From contig NZ_BMDP01000001.1 in assembly GCF_014635845.1 (NCBI RefSeq), positions 434,001 to 498,000 on the forward strand: 64,000 nt of DNA. Reading direction: 5' to 3'. This DNA is from Oxalicibacterium solurbis. Its GTDB lineage: Bacteria; Pseudomonadota; Gammaproteobacteria; Burkholderiales; Burkholderiaceae_D. The notes under the pieces were generated by a model that worked only from the letters and a program-made list of their open reading frames with translations, was not told the origin of the DNA and made no database searches. Each line of letters opens with the position of its first letter. The stretch's first letter is position 1. The position numbers and the translations under genes are program-made. Shown piece after piece: positions 1 to 7,707 of this stretch.

Positions 1-482
1 GGGCGTTTTTCGTTAACAATAAAACTTTCCTTATTCAGCGAAAGGTCTATCTGTCGATCTATCTCCGTAGTCTGGCCATTGAAGTAATTTGTGGCTAACT
101 GACCTTGCAAACTGCTTACAGCAATCAGCCCCGAGGCCATATCGGTATCGAAAGTTGAGCTCGTGCTAATAACTACCTCACCCGAGATTTTGAAAAGATC
201 GCCGATAAGAACTTCGACTGAGAAATCCTTTTGCGGGATCTTATAGGTGACGCGCGACAGTGGTCTACGAGTAGACAAAACATAGACCAGCGCCAAAAAA
301 ACTAAAATGATTAACCCATAGTAGCTATATCGATCTTTCTTATAGATGTTGAAAGCATCTGCCAAATCGACACAAAGGTAAAGGACGCCTACTACGCCCA
401 AAAACTTGCCAATAGCCTCGGCAGAAAAAAGAGCGTAACGCCAATATGCTCGCGTTCCTATCGATTCGAAGAAGTACTTCAC
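1..482 (-). CDS. thsA: Thoeris type II effector ThsA, TM-macro protein (3' end outside window)
   Basis: This is the membrane effector of a Thoeris anti-phage system. In type II Thoeris, a macro-domain protein senses the ADP-ribose-type signal made by the TIR partner (known for the family). The first 160 codons are visible. Two hydrophobic segments at about residues 17-37 and 50-67 precede a macro-like domain, with a GDLFKISGEVVISTSSTFDT stretch followed by SLQGQLATNYF, which is characteristic of ThsA macro domains. The start is a GTG at 482 that overlaps the thsB stop in a 4-base GTGA junction, so the two are translationally coupled. The gene runs off the left edge of the window. The Thoeris assignment rests on the combination of TM pair, macro motif and adjacent TIR gene; a related CBASS-like macro effector is the main alternative. 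Confidence 0.72.
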   Translation of the reverse strand, partial: MKYFFESIGTRAYWRYALFSAEAIGKFLGVVGVLYLCVDLADAFNIYKKDRYSYYGLIILVFLALVYVLSTRRPLSRVTYKIPQKDFSVEVLIGDLFKISGEVVISTSSTFDTDMASGLIAVSSLQGQLATNYFNGQTTEIDRQIDLSLNKESFIVNEKR

Positions 483-979
483 AAGCCCAGCCTCGTGTAA
501 ATATGTTGGTTGTAAAAGTAGTCTCCACTCTTTCCTTCATTACGAAGACGCGAAAATTCCAACGGCCAGTTATCTAATGCAAATTCAATGATGTTGTGCT
601 TAAAGGGCACATAAATCACGAGCTCGTTCTTGATCGTCGGCGGACATTTATCGTCAATTTTTCGACTTCCGTTTAGATTTACGCCAACAATGGGCAGCCC
701 TAATTTCAACGCAACCTCAAGCTCCCACTTCACGAACTTCGTCAAGTAGCGGGTGTTCTCGCCAATCAAGACAATTAGCATTTTTGAGTTTGCGAAGCGC
801 TCACGAAGTTGCCGTTTAATACTTTCCTCTTGGCTTGAATCCCGTGCCGTATTCAAATCATGGGCATTATGGAAGTTTAAAGAAAATCCGTCGTTGGCCT
901 TCCATGCAGTCATCAAACGGTAGTAATGCATGTCGTTATCGCCATCGAACGCGATATATGTCTTATTGCGGTAACTCAT
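479..979 (-). CDS. thsB: Thoeris TIR-domain protein ThsB
   Basis: A small (166 aa) stand-alone TIR-like protein of the ThsB/DUF1863 kind, which senses phage infection and converts NAD+ into a nucleotide signal (family knowledge). Visible landmarks are a first strand KTYIAFDGDND at residues 6-16, NFHNAHD around 35-41, the strand MLIVLIGENTRYLTKFV at 67-83, and KWELEVAL at 84-91, where E86 or E88 is the expected catalytic glutamate. The next strand is LPIVGVNLNG. The length matches ThsB proteins, which are about 160-200 residues. It lies immediately upstream of, and overlaps, the macro-domain gene, giving the canonical thsB-thsA pair. A stand-alone TIR-like protein of unknown role is the alternative, but the neighbour makes Thoeris much more likely. 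Confidence 0.78.
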   Translation of the reverse strand: MSYRNKTYIAFDGDNDMHYYRLMTAWKANDGFSLNFHNAHDLNTARDSSQEESIKRQLRERFANSKMLIVLIGENTRYLTKFVKWELEVALKLGLPIVGVNLNGSRKIDDKCPPTIKNELVIYVPFKHNIIEFALDNWPLEFSRLRNEGKSGDYFYNQHIYTRLGL

Positions 980-1108
980 CGAAGCGCCCCCTATGACTAG
1001 TTATTTTTATAGCAATCAAAGTGTAACCCGCGCGACTACAAAAAGTCGACATCGTAGAATTCATACATAGATCGGTGCGCTGCTTGAAAAAAATTAAGCT
1101 GCTGCTAG

Positions 1109-2086
1109 TCACCAGCCGCGGAATAGCACCGAGCGCGCCGTGATACGTTCGCCCGTTGACAGCAGCTGTACCAGCCAATTATTTTTGGAGTTGACGAAGA
1201 CGTTGTTCAGCACGACGTCGAACTTCTTCTTGGATACAACCATAGTCTCGCTGTCCAAGTCAGCCAAAGTACCGGCGAGGTAATCCGGGAGTCTGACCAG
1301 TTCGTCAAAGCGGTGCTTACCGCTCTTCTCAGGAATCTCAAAGCCAAGGGTGGCCAGAGATATTCCAAGATTTTGAGCCTTCCGTTGCTCAGGTGTAGCG
1401 AACTCGATTGCCTGGGTCAGGTAGTACACATATGCCAGGTCGGACACTACGGCATCATGGCGCTCAAAGAGTGCATCTCGGTCAGAAATCCAACGGATTG
1501 CCTTGGCGCTCACAGCCTGATTTAGCATGTTGCAGAGGGTCGCCACCATTGCGGCGACTAGATGAATCTGCCTAGCTAACTTTGCATTCACGCCCTTATG
1601 GCCCAAATCTCGTTCGAAGTCCCTTAGCCGCTTGATGGCACTCTGATGATAATGAATGTCATGGACATCCTGATAGAGAGAAAGACGGTCATTCATGAAG
1701 GATATAGCTCCGGTAACCAGCGATCTCATACCTTCTACGCTCAAATAATCGCGTAGCAATGCTGCATCCCGCCTCATGACGAACGAAATACTAAACGTCA
1801 CAGGTATCTTGCAGGTCAAGTACTGGACTAGGCCCAGCGGAACCTTGCTTGTGTTCTTCAGATCCTTGGGTGCCGCACCAGCTATGTACTCGCAGATGTT
1901 TTCAGCCTTGTCGTGCGGGGCGATGATTACAAAGCTGAAGACGTCGTTACCCTTGTTGACGTCGCCAATGCAATAGTCCGAGACCACTGACCATGGCATG
2001 CCGGCTGGATAGCGAGCGAACCATTGCTTCAACTGCAATCGTGTTGTCGCAGTGGCTTGGACTAAAACGGGAAGCAGGTCAGTCAT
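1109..2086 (-). CDS. Uncharacterised protein paired with the Abi_C gene
   Basis: I do not recognise this 325-residue protein. The ATG at 2086 is preferred to an in-frame TTG two codons upstream. It has no signal peptide or clear membrane segment. The N-terminal part has a strand-like VVSDYCIGD...DVFSFVIIAP stretch. A middle segment contains WISDRDALFERHD, and the C-terminal third contains DELVRLPDYLAGTLADLD. The order of acidic residues in strands is faintly reminiscent of DUF3800-type RNase H-fold proteins, but this is only an impression. It starts 21 bases after the stop of the Abi_C-type gene on the same strand, so the two probably form one operon. Its position between two known defence systems suggests a role in phage defence. 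The 129 bases before thsB hold no gene. Confidence 0.75.
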   Translation of the reverse strand: MTDLLPVLVQATATTRLQLKQWFARYPAGMPWSVVSDYCIGDVNKGNDVFSFVIIAPHDKAENICEYIAGAAPKDLKNTSKVPLGLVQYLTCKIPVTFSISFVMRRDAALLRDYLSVEGMRSLVTGAISFMNDRLSLYQDVHDIHYHQSAIKRLRDFERDLGHKGVNAKLARQIHLVAAMVATLCNMLNQAVSAKAIRWISDRDALFERHDAVVSDLAYVYYLTQAIEFATPEQRKAQNLGISLATLGFEIPEKSGKHRFDELVRLPDYLAGTLADLDSETMVVSKKKFDVVLNNVFVNSKNNWLVQLLSTGERITARSVLFRGW

Positions 2087-2107
2087 GGCCAATGGTAGAG
2101 GTAGAAG

Positions 2108-2944
2108 CTACCTTCCGTGTATTGCCAACTTTGCTAGCAAATAGCTAGCGACCGTGCCAACAGATTCAATTGCTGCCTTAGCCTCAGCATCTGTGAGCGT
2201 CGGCAGCCATGGGCGACCGTGACCAGAGCCCTGCTTGTTTCGGACGCGGTTAATACCAAGCGCAGTAGTAAACAACCCCCGTTCCATTCCGCGAACAGGC
2301 GACTCTCCCTGAACTTCAGGTATTTCCGGAACTGCAAGATCCAGTGCAATAAAGGCCATGCCTAATAAGGTCTGAAAATTGGCACCAGTGGGATAGCTAC
2401 CTCGTATCGTCATGAGCACGTGGGCAGCAGTGGCCTCAAGCAGGTCCTTGCCGGTTCCAGCCACAAGAGCCGCATCCTCGGCGCCTCGTTGAGCACGCCG
2501 CGCATAGCCCAATAGTGCATCAGTCAGCTCTGGGCCACGGAGAGCTGTGAGCACTTTCGGAGCAAGCGTTCCGTCATCGGCAAGGGCAAAGCCGACGCTG
2601 TCGCAGGCCGACCTAGCGTTCGCAATTGCCTCGGAGCCAACGAAATTTGGTGAACCGTCGCGGAAGCCACCACACGCACGAATCTTTCCCAAGAGGCCCA
2701 TGGCGAACTGAGAGGCAGCCATGGGATTGGCTGTCATCGCCTCGTACAGCACAGCCCTGACCCGTTTGGCCTTTCCGATCAGCTGCCCCTGTTGTTTGGG
2801 ATCGAAGGTCGTGAGTCCTGACGCATTAACTTGAAATTCTATATCCGAATGCGATGGCTCTCGATAGCTTCCGCTGTTACCCGAGTCGTCTACCAATTGG
2901 GCAAATGCATGAACGACTGTGTCAGTAATAGGAATGTTCTGCAT
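2108..2944 (-). CDS. Abortive-infection (Abi_C domain, HEPN-like) protein
   Basis: A 278-residue protein whose C-terminal third looks like the Abi_C (abortive infection C-terminus) domain. The key segment at residues 231-246 (INRVRNKQGSGHGRPW) carries an R-N-(x)5-H pattern (R235, H242), the arrangement of catalytic residues in HEPN ribonucleases. It is followed by a helix rich in Ala (TDAEAKAAIESVGTVASYLL) that is typical of the family. The N-terminal region is alpha-helical and unrecognised. The ATG at 2944 is favoured over an upstream in-frame ATG at 3004 because the family-like sequence starts there; this choice is not certain. It is the first gene of a tight two-gene unit with the unrecognised gene downstream. 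Cleavage of RNA during infection is inferred from the domain, not shown. Confidence 0.68.
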   Translation of the reverse strand: MQNIPITDTVVHAFAQLVDDSGNSGSYREPSHSDIEFQVNASGLTTFDPKQQGQLIGKAKRVRAVLYEAMTANPMAASQFAMGLLGKIRACGGFRDGSPNFVGSEAIANARSACDSVGFALADDGTLAPKVLTALRGPELTDALLGYARRAQRGAEDAALVAGTGKDLLEATAAHVLMTIRGSYPTGANFQTLLGMAFIALDLAVPEIPEVQGESPVRGMERGLFTTALGINRVRNKQGSGHGRPWLPTLTDAEAKAAIESVGTVASYLLAKLAIHGR

Positions 2945-3075
2945 AGTGCTGTATCGATAGGGAAATAAACCAATATATGCGATGTGATTCAGCCACCACG
3001 GCATGATTCACCACGCGTTAGCGCCTCACTTCTTGATCAAGAAATGGGCGTATGTTGAAACTCTAATATCTGAAA

Positions 3076-3690
3076 CTAGCGAGATATTTGGTCTGGCACG
3101 TATATTGGCAGTACTCCGTCCAAATACTCAAGGATTGCTACATATGCGTCAAACATTGAACGATAGATGGTTTGATCGATATAAAAGGGATTACCAACTT
3201 TCCCTTGTCCGGTCTTCCTATGAAAGCTTTCGTCAACCATACCCATATTGTGAACTCCAATGTGCCTGACTTGAAACGCGAGTTGAACCGTTTGGATTGA
3301 ACTGGCCACCGGCGCCAGTTCTACTCCCTCAGCCTTTAGTGCCGAAAAAACATCCTCTACTCGCTGAAAGAACCCGAAGGATCGTCCCTGATGGCTATAC
3401 CCGTAGACATCAAACAGTTCTTTGAAAAAGATCTCTATGTCGGAGCAAAGGGATATTACGCAGAACTGAAAGAGTCTTTCATATACGCCTGGGAACATCG
3501 TTTTATAGTCGTAAACCGATTTCACATGCTCGGGCCAATGCATTGCTTGTCTCAAAGAGTCTGGAATAGATCTGTCTTTATCATTATCTGGGGCGTCAAT
3601 AGCGAACATGAACATCGTATTGTTTGTGATCTCCCGAGCTCTATCAAAGTGACGTAAAACTAGATTGTTTGTGAATTCATTGCGTTGCAC
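3076..3690 (-). CDS. Solo HEPN-type protein, putative RNase
   Basis: A 204-residue all-helical protein with an RHIGVHN segment at residues 142-148. This gives the R-x4-H signature (R142, H147) of HEPN ribonucleases, preceded by a helix with paired acidic and aromatic residues (SDIEIFFKELFD at 83-94), as in HEPN proteins of the RiboL-PSP/MAE type. The start is a GTG at 3690 with GGAG six bases upstream. The gene sits 142 bases downstream of the Gabija helicase gene and in the same orientation. It may be an accessory toxin of the same island, or half of a toxin-antitoxin pair whose partner (typically an MNT nucleotidyltransferase) is absent here. No such partner is found next to it. The domain call is by motif only. 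Confidence 0.6.
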   Translation of the reverse strand: MQRNEFTNNLVLRHFDRAREITNNTMFMFAIDAPDNDKDRSIPDSLRQAMHWPEHVKSVYDYKTMFPGVYERLFQFCVISLCSDIEIFFKELFDVYGYSHQGRSFGFFQRVEDVFSALKAEGVELAPVASSIQTVQLAFQVRHIGVHNMGMVDESFHRKTGQGKVGNPFYIDQTIYRSMFDAYVAILEYLDGVLPIYVPDQISR

Positions 3691-3832
3691 GATTTACTCC
3701 AAAGGTTATGGCCGAAAGAGACTCCAAAGTTCGTGTCCGATCTTCGGAAACTGTCACTACTTTACGAGTACTGTAATTTGTCAGGCTTCGCCAAGGGTCG
3801 TTAGAACCTCGTGCTTAGGTTCGATTAAGACG

Positions 3833-5497
3833 TCAAATTGCGTTTTCTGCATAACTAAGAAATTCAGCGTGTTCAGTCCGATCGACATGCCATCTCTTCG
3901 CTTTATCAGGCCGTTCTCTTTGCTCGGCCACTGTCAGAAACAAGCGACGCTTAGCTCGCGAAATTGCAACAAAGAATGTCGACCGCTCTTCCTCCTGATT
4001 TTTCCCAAAAAAAGCTTGTGCTTCAACGCCTAGAACGATTACCGTGTCAAACTCCAATCCTTTGCTCTTGTGAATCGACATGATCCGCACTGCACTATCC
4101 CCGGAAAACGAAGCCAGCGCTGAGACCGGCTCTTCGCCAAACGCCAGCAACTGGTGCACACGAGCCAGTGTCTGTGAGATCAGTTCCTTAAGTCGTTGCG
4201 GCTGAACATATTCAAAGGACATAGCAACGACAGCGTCACGACCTATTTCCTCGATAAGCGCTTGAGTAATGTCGGCGAGATCGTCTCTATCAGCAATATC
4301 TAGTTCACCATCTTTAATCTCGCTCCGTGTATTCGCCAAGAATCGGTTCCACTTCGCGCGCGCTTGATACTCACGTTCGTCATCGAGACCACGGCCAAAG
4401 ACAACTAGGTCAAGAAGGCGGCGGTAAGGTGCCGGCTGGCGCTCGCCCGTGACAACCAGCAGGAAATCGATGATGAGACAGGCAATAGGTTCTGCTGCCA
4501 AATTTTGGTTTGCATCGTCTTCACGATAAGGCACAGCCTGAGCCGTTAGTGCTGCGCATAGTTTTTGGCAGTACAGGCTCTGCTGGTTTCTAACTAAGAT
4601 TGCGATCTCAGAAGGGTTCAAGCATTCATCCTCAATCCACTCGCGAATCTTGGCCGCTACATCAATGGCTTCCAAATCGTCATCATCGAATCGCCAGACT
4701 GCAATCTCGCCCTCGTTCCCTGGGATCGCAGCATCATTCACAGCCCCCGCAGGATCCATGACACGAACCATCGCGTTCTGCATCCGCCGTAATCTAGGTT
4801 TTGAGCGAAAGTTTTGGTAGAGATTAAGTGGAAGTGCCCCAAAGTCCTCAGCATAGGTATTGAAAATGCCTTCTAGCGCTCCGGCCCATCCCATGATGCG
4901 TTGCTTGGTGTCTCCAACGGCCGTCAGAAAAATACCGGTATCCTCAAAGCAGGCCTTAATAAGTCTGTACTGCACAGTTGTGCAATCTTGGAACTCATCG
5001 AGAAAGACGTGACTGTAGGTTTGGCGGATGGCATTACGTGCAATGCGGTTCTTCTCGACGATCTCCACGGCGAGTGGAACCATATCATCGTATGTGATTA
5101 CCCTTCGATGGATTCGATTAGAACCCACTGTGAAATCAGGATCAAGCGCATTCTGTCCAGTCAGCGCCGGGCGGAACCTGTCAATGAGACGCATTGCAAA
5201 AGCGTGAAATGTATGACTGTCGAGCCGTGAAGCTAACTCGTCACCACATCGCTTTTTAACCCGTGCTTTCAAGTTCTGGCTTGCATCGACTTTGAAAGCA
5301 ATGGCAAGGATGCGACGCGGATAGCGACAAGCTCCCGTTCGCAGCAAGAAGTCCGCCCGCTGAGCCAGCATCTCGGTCTTACCCGCCCCGGGACCGGCTG
5401 TTAGTGCGAGATTCCGCCCCGTCTCCTTCGCTGCTGCCAACGCATTCGGCTCAAGTGACGGAACATCAGATGGGAACCATTGTTCCGGGCGAATCAT
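3833..5497 (-). CDS. gajB: Gabija helicase GajB (UvrD-like)
   Basis: A 554-residue superfamily 1A helicase. Visible motifs in order are Walker A GPGAGKT at residues 35-41, motif II VFLDEFQD at 164-171 (D167, E168), the motif III-like VGDTKQRIMGW, motif IV-like YQNFRSKPRLRR, motif V IHKSKGLEFDTVIVLG near 475, and motif VI VAISRAKRRLFL near 510. GajB proteins are short UvrD-like helicases of about 500 residues, and this length fits. It overlaps the upstream OLD-nuclease gene by 4 bases (5494-5497), the usual Gabija gajA-gajB arrangement. In Gabija the pair forms a complex that restricts phage DNA (established). A class 2 OLD/helicase pair is the same thing under an older name. Confidence 0.8.
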   Translation of the reverse strand: MIRPEQWFPSDVPSLEPNALAAAKETGRNLALTAGPGAGKTEMLAQRADFLLRTGACRYPRRILAIAFKVDASQNLKARVKKRCGDELASRLDSHTFHAFAMRLIDRFRPALTGQNALDPDFTVGSNRIHRRVITYDDMVPLAVEIVEKNRIARNAIRQTYSHVFLDEFQDCTTVQYRLIKACFEDTGIFLTAVGDTKQRIMGWAGALEGIFNTYAEDFGALPLNLYQNFRSKPRLRRMQNAMVRVMDPAGAVNDAAIPGNEGEIAVWRFDDDDLEAIDVAAKIREWIEDECLNPSEIAILVRNQQSLYCQKLCAALTAQAVPYREDDANQNLAAEPIACLIIDFLLVVTGERQPAPYRRLLDLVVFGRGLDDEREYQARAKWNRFLANTRSEIKDGELDIADRDDLADITQALIEEIGRDAVVAMSFEYVQPQRLKELISQTLARVHQLLAFGEEPVSALASFSGDSAVRIMSIHKSKGLEFDTVIVLGVEAQAFFGKNQEEERSTFFVAISRAKRRLFLTVAEQRERPDKAKRWHVDRTEHAEFLSYAENAI

Positions 5498-7437
5498 TCC
5501 GGAAGATCCTCCAACTTGCCCTCAATGGAATCAAACATTCGATCGAGAACCTGAGGTAGAGTCTCTAGCAATTCATCGTCGTCGAGCTCAGCTATTGCGC
5601 GAATGTGCCAAGTCGGCTTGCTGCCAATCTTAAACCTACTGTGGTATGAGTCAAAGTATTCAAGTTGACCGTCTTTGTACTGACCTCCAACTATGTCGTG
5701 ATTCTTGCCAAGGACTGCTTTAAGCATTGCCTCGTCAGGCTCCACAAGCTGATCGTCTTCAACCTTGTACGCATCCGGGTACGCCATCAGCATCATGAAA
5801 TCGAGATCAAGAGGCGTCGAGAAGAATACGCCCAGTTTTTCCAAGCGTTCAATCCATCCTTCATCATTCACCATGATCCCGTGGTCTGAATTCCACACAG
5901 GAATACTATCAATATCCTCGTTCGTCAGATCGTTCGGCTCGATGTTCGCATAGGCAAGAAGGTTTTTTGCAGCATACCGGATACGCCCCCAGCCGCCTTG
6001 ATGGCGCGCCACGTCAAGATCCAGGAGGGTCACATATGGAATATCTAAAGCGTTCAGCAAGCGCCAAAAATGATTGACATGCCGACCACCAAGCGGGACC
6101 ACCGAAACAGATGCATCATCGGTCAGGATACCTCGCGCGGCCATCAACCGTGGAAGAACAATCTCTTCACTATCGCCTTCACCAAGAACAACTAGGCGGG
6201 AAAAATACAGTTCCGGGAAGGCCTGTATGCCCTCACGCACATACTTGTGCGCAACTTCTCCTTCCGGCAATACGATAAGACGCACGCTGGTGGTTCGGTC
6301 ATCGTTGAGGCGGAAATACCGAATCGATTCAGGAGGCACCCGTCGCAATAGGGAGGGCGAGTGCGTTGCTATTAGCGCCTGAGCACTATCATCTTCCGAA
6401 AACGCGGTCATGGCCTTAATGACACGTCCAAGGTAGTGAGGCGAAAGGCTGTTCTCAGGTTCTTCAACGGCAATCAAAGTGAATATCGCCGGTCTCAGTT
6501 TGTCGATGTTAAATGCGTCCAGATTACCGCTCAAAACCTCGCTGCCGATATCATGCATGGCTAGCACGAGTGATATGTAGAGCAGTGATTGCTGCCCATC
6601 ACTGAGCCGGGAAAAATCTACAAGCGATTCGCCATGGCCTGGCGAGAACCCGACGCTCAGATGCTTGAGCAGGTTTTCGATTTCGCTTGCGGCGAACGAA
6701 ACGGAAGGGCTCGCATAATAAGCGCCCTTGTGTAATGCAGCCCATTTCTTGGCCAGCGACTCGCCGATACTCTCGATGGCGCCATTACTCTTCAAGGAAC
6801 CCTCGATTTGGCCTGTAAGGTCGCGAATATCATCACGCTCTGCAGTCCAATCTGCAGCTCGCAGGGCTCGGCCGAGCAATGCGTTCGCTGAATAGGAAAT
6901 GTGGTCGGCTGGATTGCGACGCGCTGGAATATAGTGAACCTGAATCGAATTTCGATCTTGCTTAGAGACGCGACTCTCTTCAACAGGCACACCTTCTTCA
7001 TCTTCTCGAATGACGCAGGTAAAAGTTTCCTCGATATCGCCGTCGAGATCGATGGTGGCTTTTAACCTGAATCGCATACGAGCAGGGCCATCCTTCGCAA
7101 CAAGCTGCATATGCGCAAAGTTGCCCGGAACAGCTGGCAGTTCGTCATCCTCGGCATCATCTGTCTCCAACTCGGGGAACTGGAAATCAGCCTCAAGCCA
7201 GAGCTCTCGGCTTTCAGGGGGGGCTCCAGCGACTTCGTCGGAAGGGATGTGGAAGTCTGAAGACTTGATCCTGCGAAGGTTGGGGTCCAAACTGAACATG
7301 CGAGCCAGTGCCTGTAACACGGCAGTCTTTCCTGCACCATTGGGACCAAGAAGGAATGTCAAACCGTCCAAGCCAACAGTGACTGGCGATAGACCAAACG
7401 AGCGAAAGCCCGACAAACGTAGATTTGTCAATTTCAT
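5494..7437 (-). CDS. gajA: Gabija nuclease GajA (OLD family ATPase-TOPRIM)
   Basis: A 647-residue OLD-family protein combining an ABC-type ATPase with a TOPRIM nuclease. Walker A GPNGAGKT is at residues 31-38, the signature LSDGQQSLL at 278-286, Walker B LIAVEEPENS at 321-330, and the H-loop ATHSPSLL near 357-364. The TOPRIM domain begins at LVVLGEGDSEE (E420) and continues with the LLDLD acidic pair (D473, D475). The C-terminal 170 residues contain further acidic clusters. Typical GajA is about 580 residues, so this one is somewhat longer. The ATG at 7437 has GGAG at a good distance. In Gabija, ATP and nucleotide levels gate DNA cleavage by GajA (known). It is the first gene of the leftward defence array and the one nearest to comEC. 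Confidence 0.82.
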   Translation of the reverse strand: MKLTNLRLSGFRSFGLSPVTVGLDGLTFLLGPNGAGKTAVLQALARMFSLDPNLRRIKSSDFHIPSDEVAGAPPESRELWLEADFQFPELETDDAEDDELPAVPGNFAHMQLVAKDGPARMRFRLKATIDLDGDIEETFTCVIREDEEGVPVEESRVSKQDRNSIQVHYIPARRNPADHISYSANALLGRALRAADWTAERDDIRDLTGQIEGSLKSNGAIESIGESLAKKWAALHKGAYYASPSVSFAASEIENLLKHLSVGFSPGHGESLVDFSRLSDGQQSLLYISLVLAMHDIGSEVLSGNLDAFNIDKLRPAIFTLIAVEEPENSLSPHYLGRVIKAMTAFSEDDSAQALIATHSPSLLRRVPPESIRYFRLNDDRTTSVRLIVLPEGEVAHKYVREGIQAFPELYFSRLVVLGEGDSEEIVLPRLMAARGILTDDASVSVVPLGGRHVNHFWRLLNALDIPYVTLLDLDVARHQGGWGRIRYAAKNLLAYANIEPNDLTNEDIDSIPVWNSDHGIMVNDEGWIERLEKLGVFFSTPLDLDFMMLMAYPDAYKVEDDQLVEPDEAMLKAVLGKNHDIVGGQYKDGQLEYFDSYHSRFKIGSKPTWHIRAIAELDDDELLETLPQVLDRMFDSIEGKLEDLPE

Positions 7438-7707
7438 CAGATACTCCGTGAATATTTCATACCGCCAATTCGCCGGAGCATGATTACTTCAACGCATACC
7501 TGCGCAGCTATGGGCAATATGGGAGACAAAGTCCCAAAACGCTTTAATTCGTAACGACCAAACTTGAGGCTGAGAAACTGCTAATGTACTTGTTTGCATT
7601 ATGGAAACTAACCCCATAAATATGGGATTAGTTTAATAGTGTAGCCTTATCGCATCGCCACAGAAAATGTTGCCAATATAAAAAACATAGATGAAATATA
7701 TTCCTCC
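7438..7707. other. AT-rich spacer between gajA and the comEC junction
   Basis: These 270 bases contain no convincing gene. They are AT-richer than the chromosome to the right and must hold the promoter for the leftward defence genes, although I could not single out a strong -35/-10 pair. A nearly perfect 13-base inverted repeat lies at 7605-7634. No integrase, transposase or tRNA fragment is present here. Confidence 0.5.
7605..7634. repeat. 13-base imperfect inverted repeat in the island end
   Basis: AAACTAACCCCAT at 7605-7617 and ATGGGATTAGTTT at 7622-7634 are inverted copies with one mismatch and a 4-base loop. No run of T follows, so it is not a standard terminator. It could be an operator for the defence array or part of the recombination end of the island. 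Confidence 0.6.

Noticed and set aside
340-540. 66-codon leftward frame over the thsA start
   Set aside because: It lies in another frame over the thsB-thsA junction. The GTG-initiated frame with TM helices and macro motif explains the DNA better.
7500-7560. TnsB-like binding site (GACAAAGTCCCAAAAC) near the island end
   Set aside because: Only one loose copy is present. Tn7-like ends need several repeats, so similarity is probably chance.
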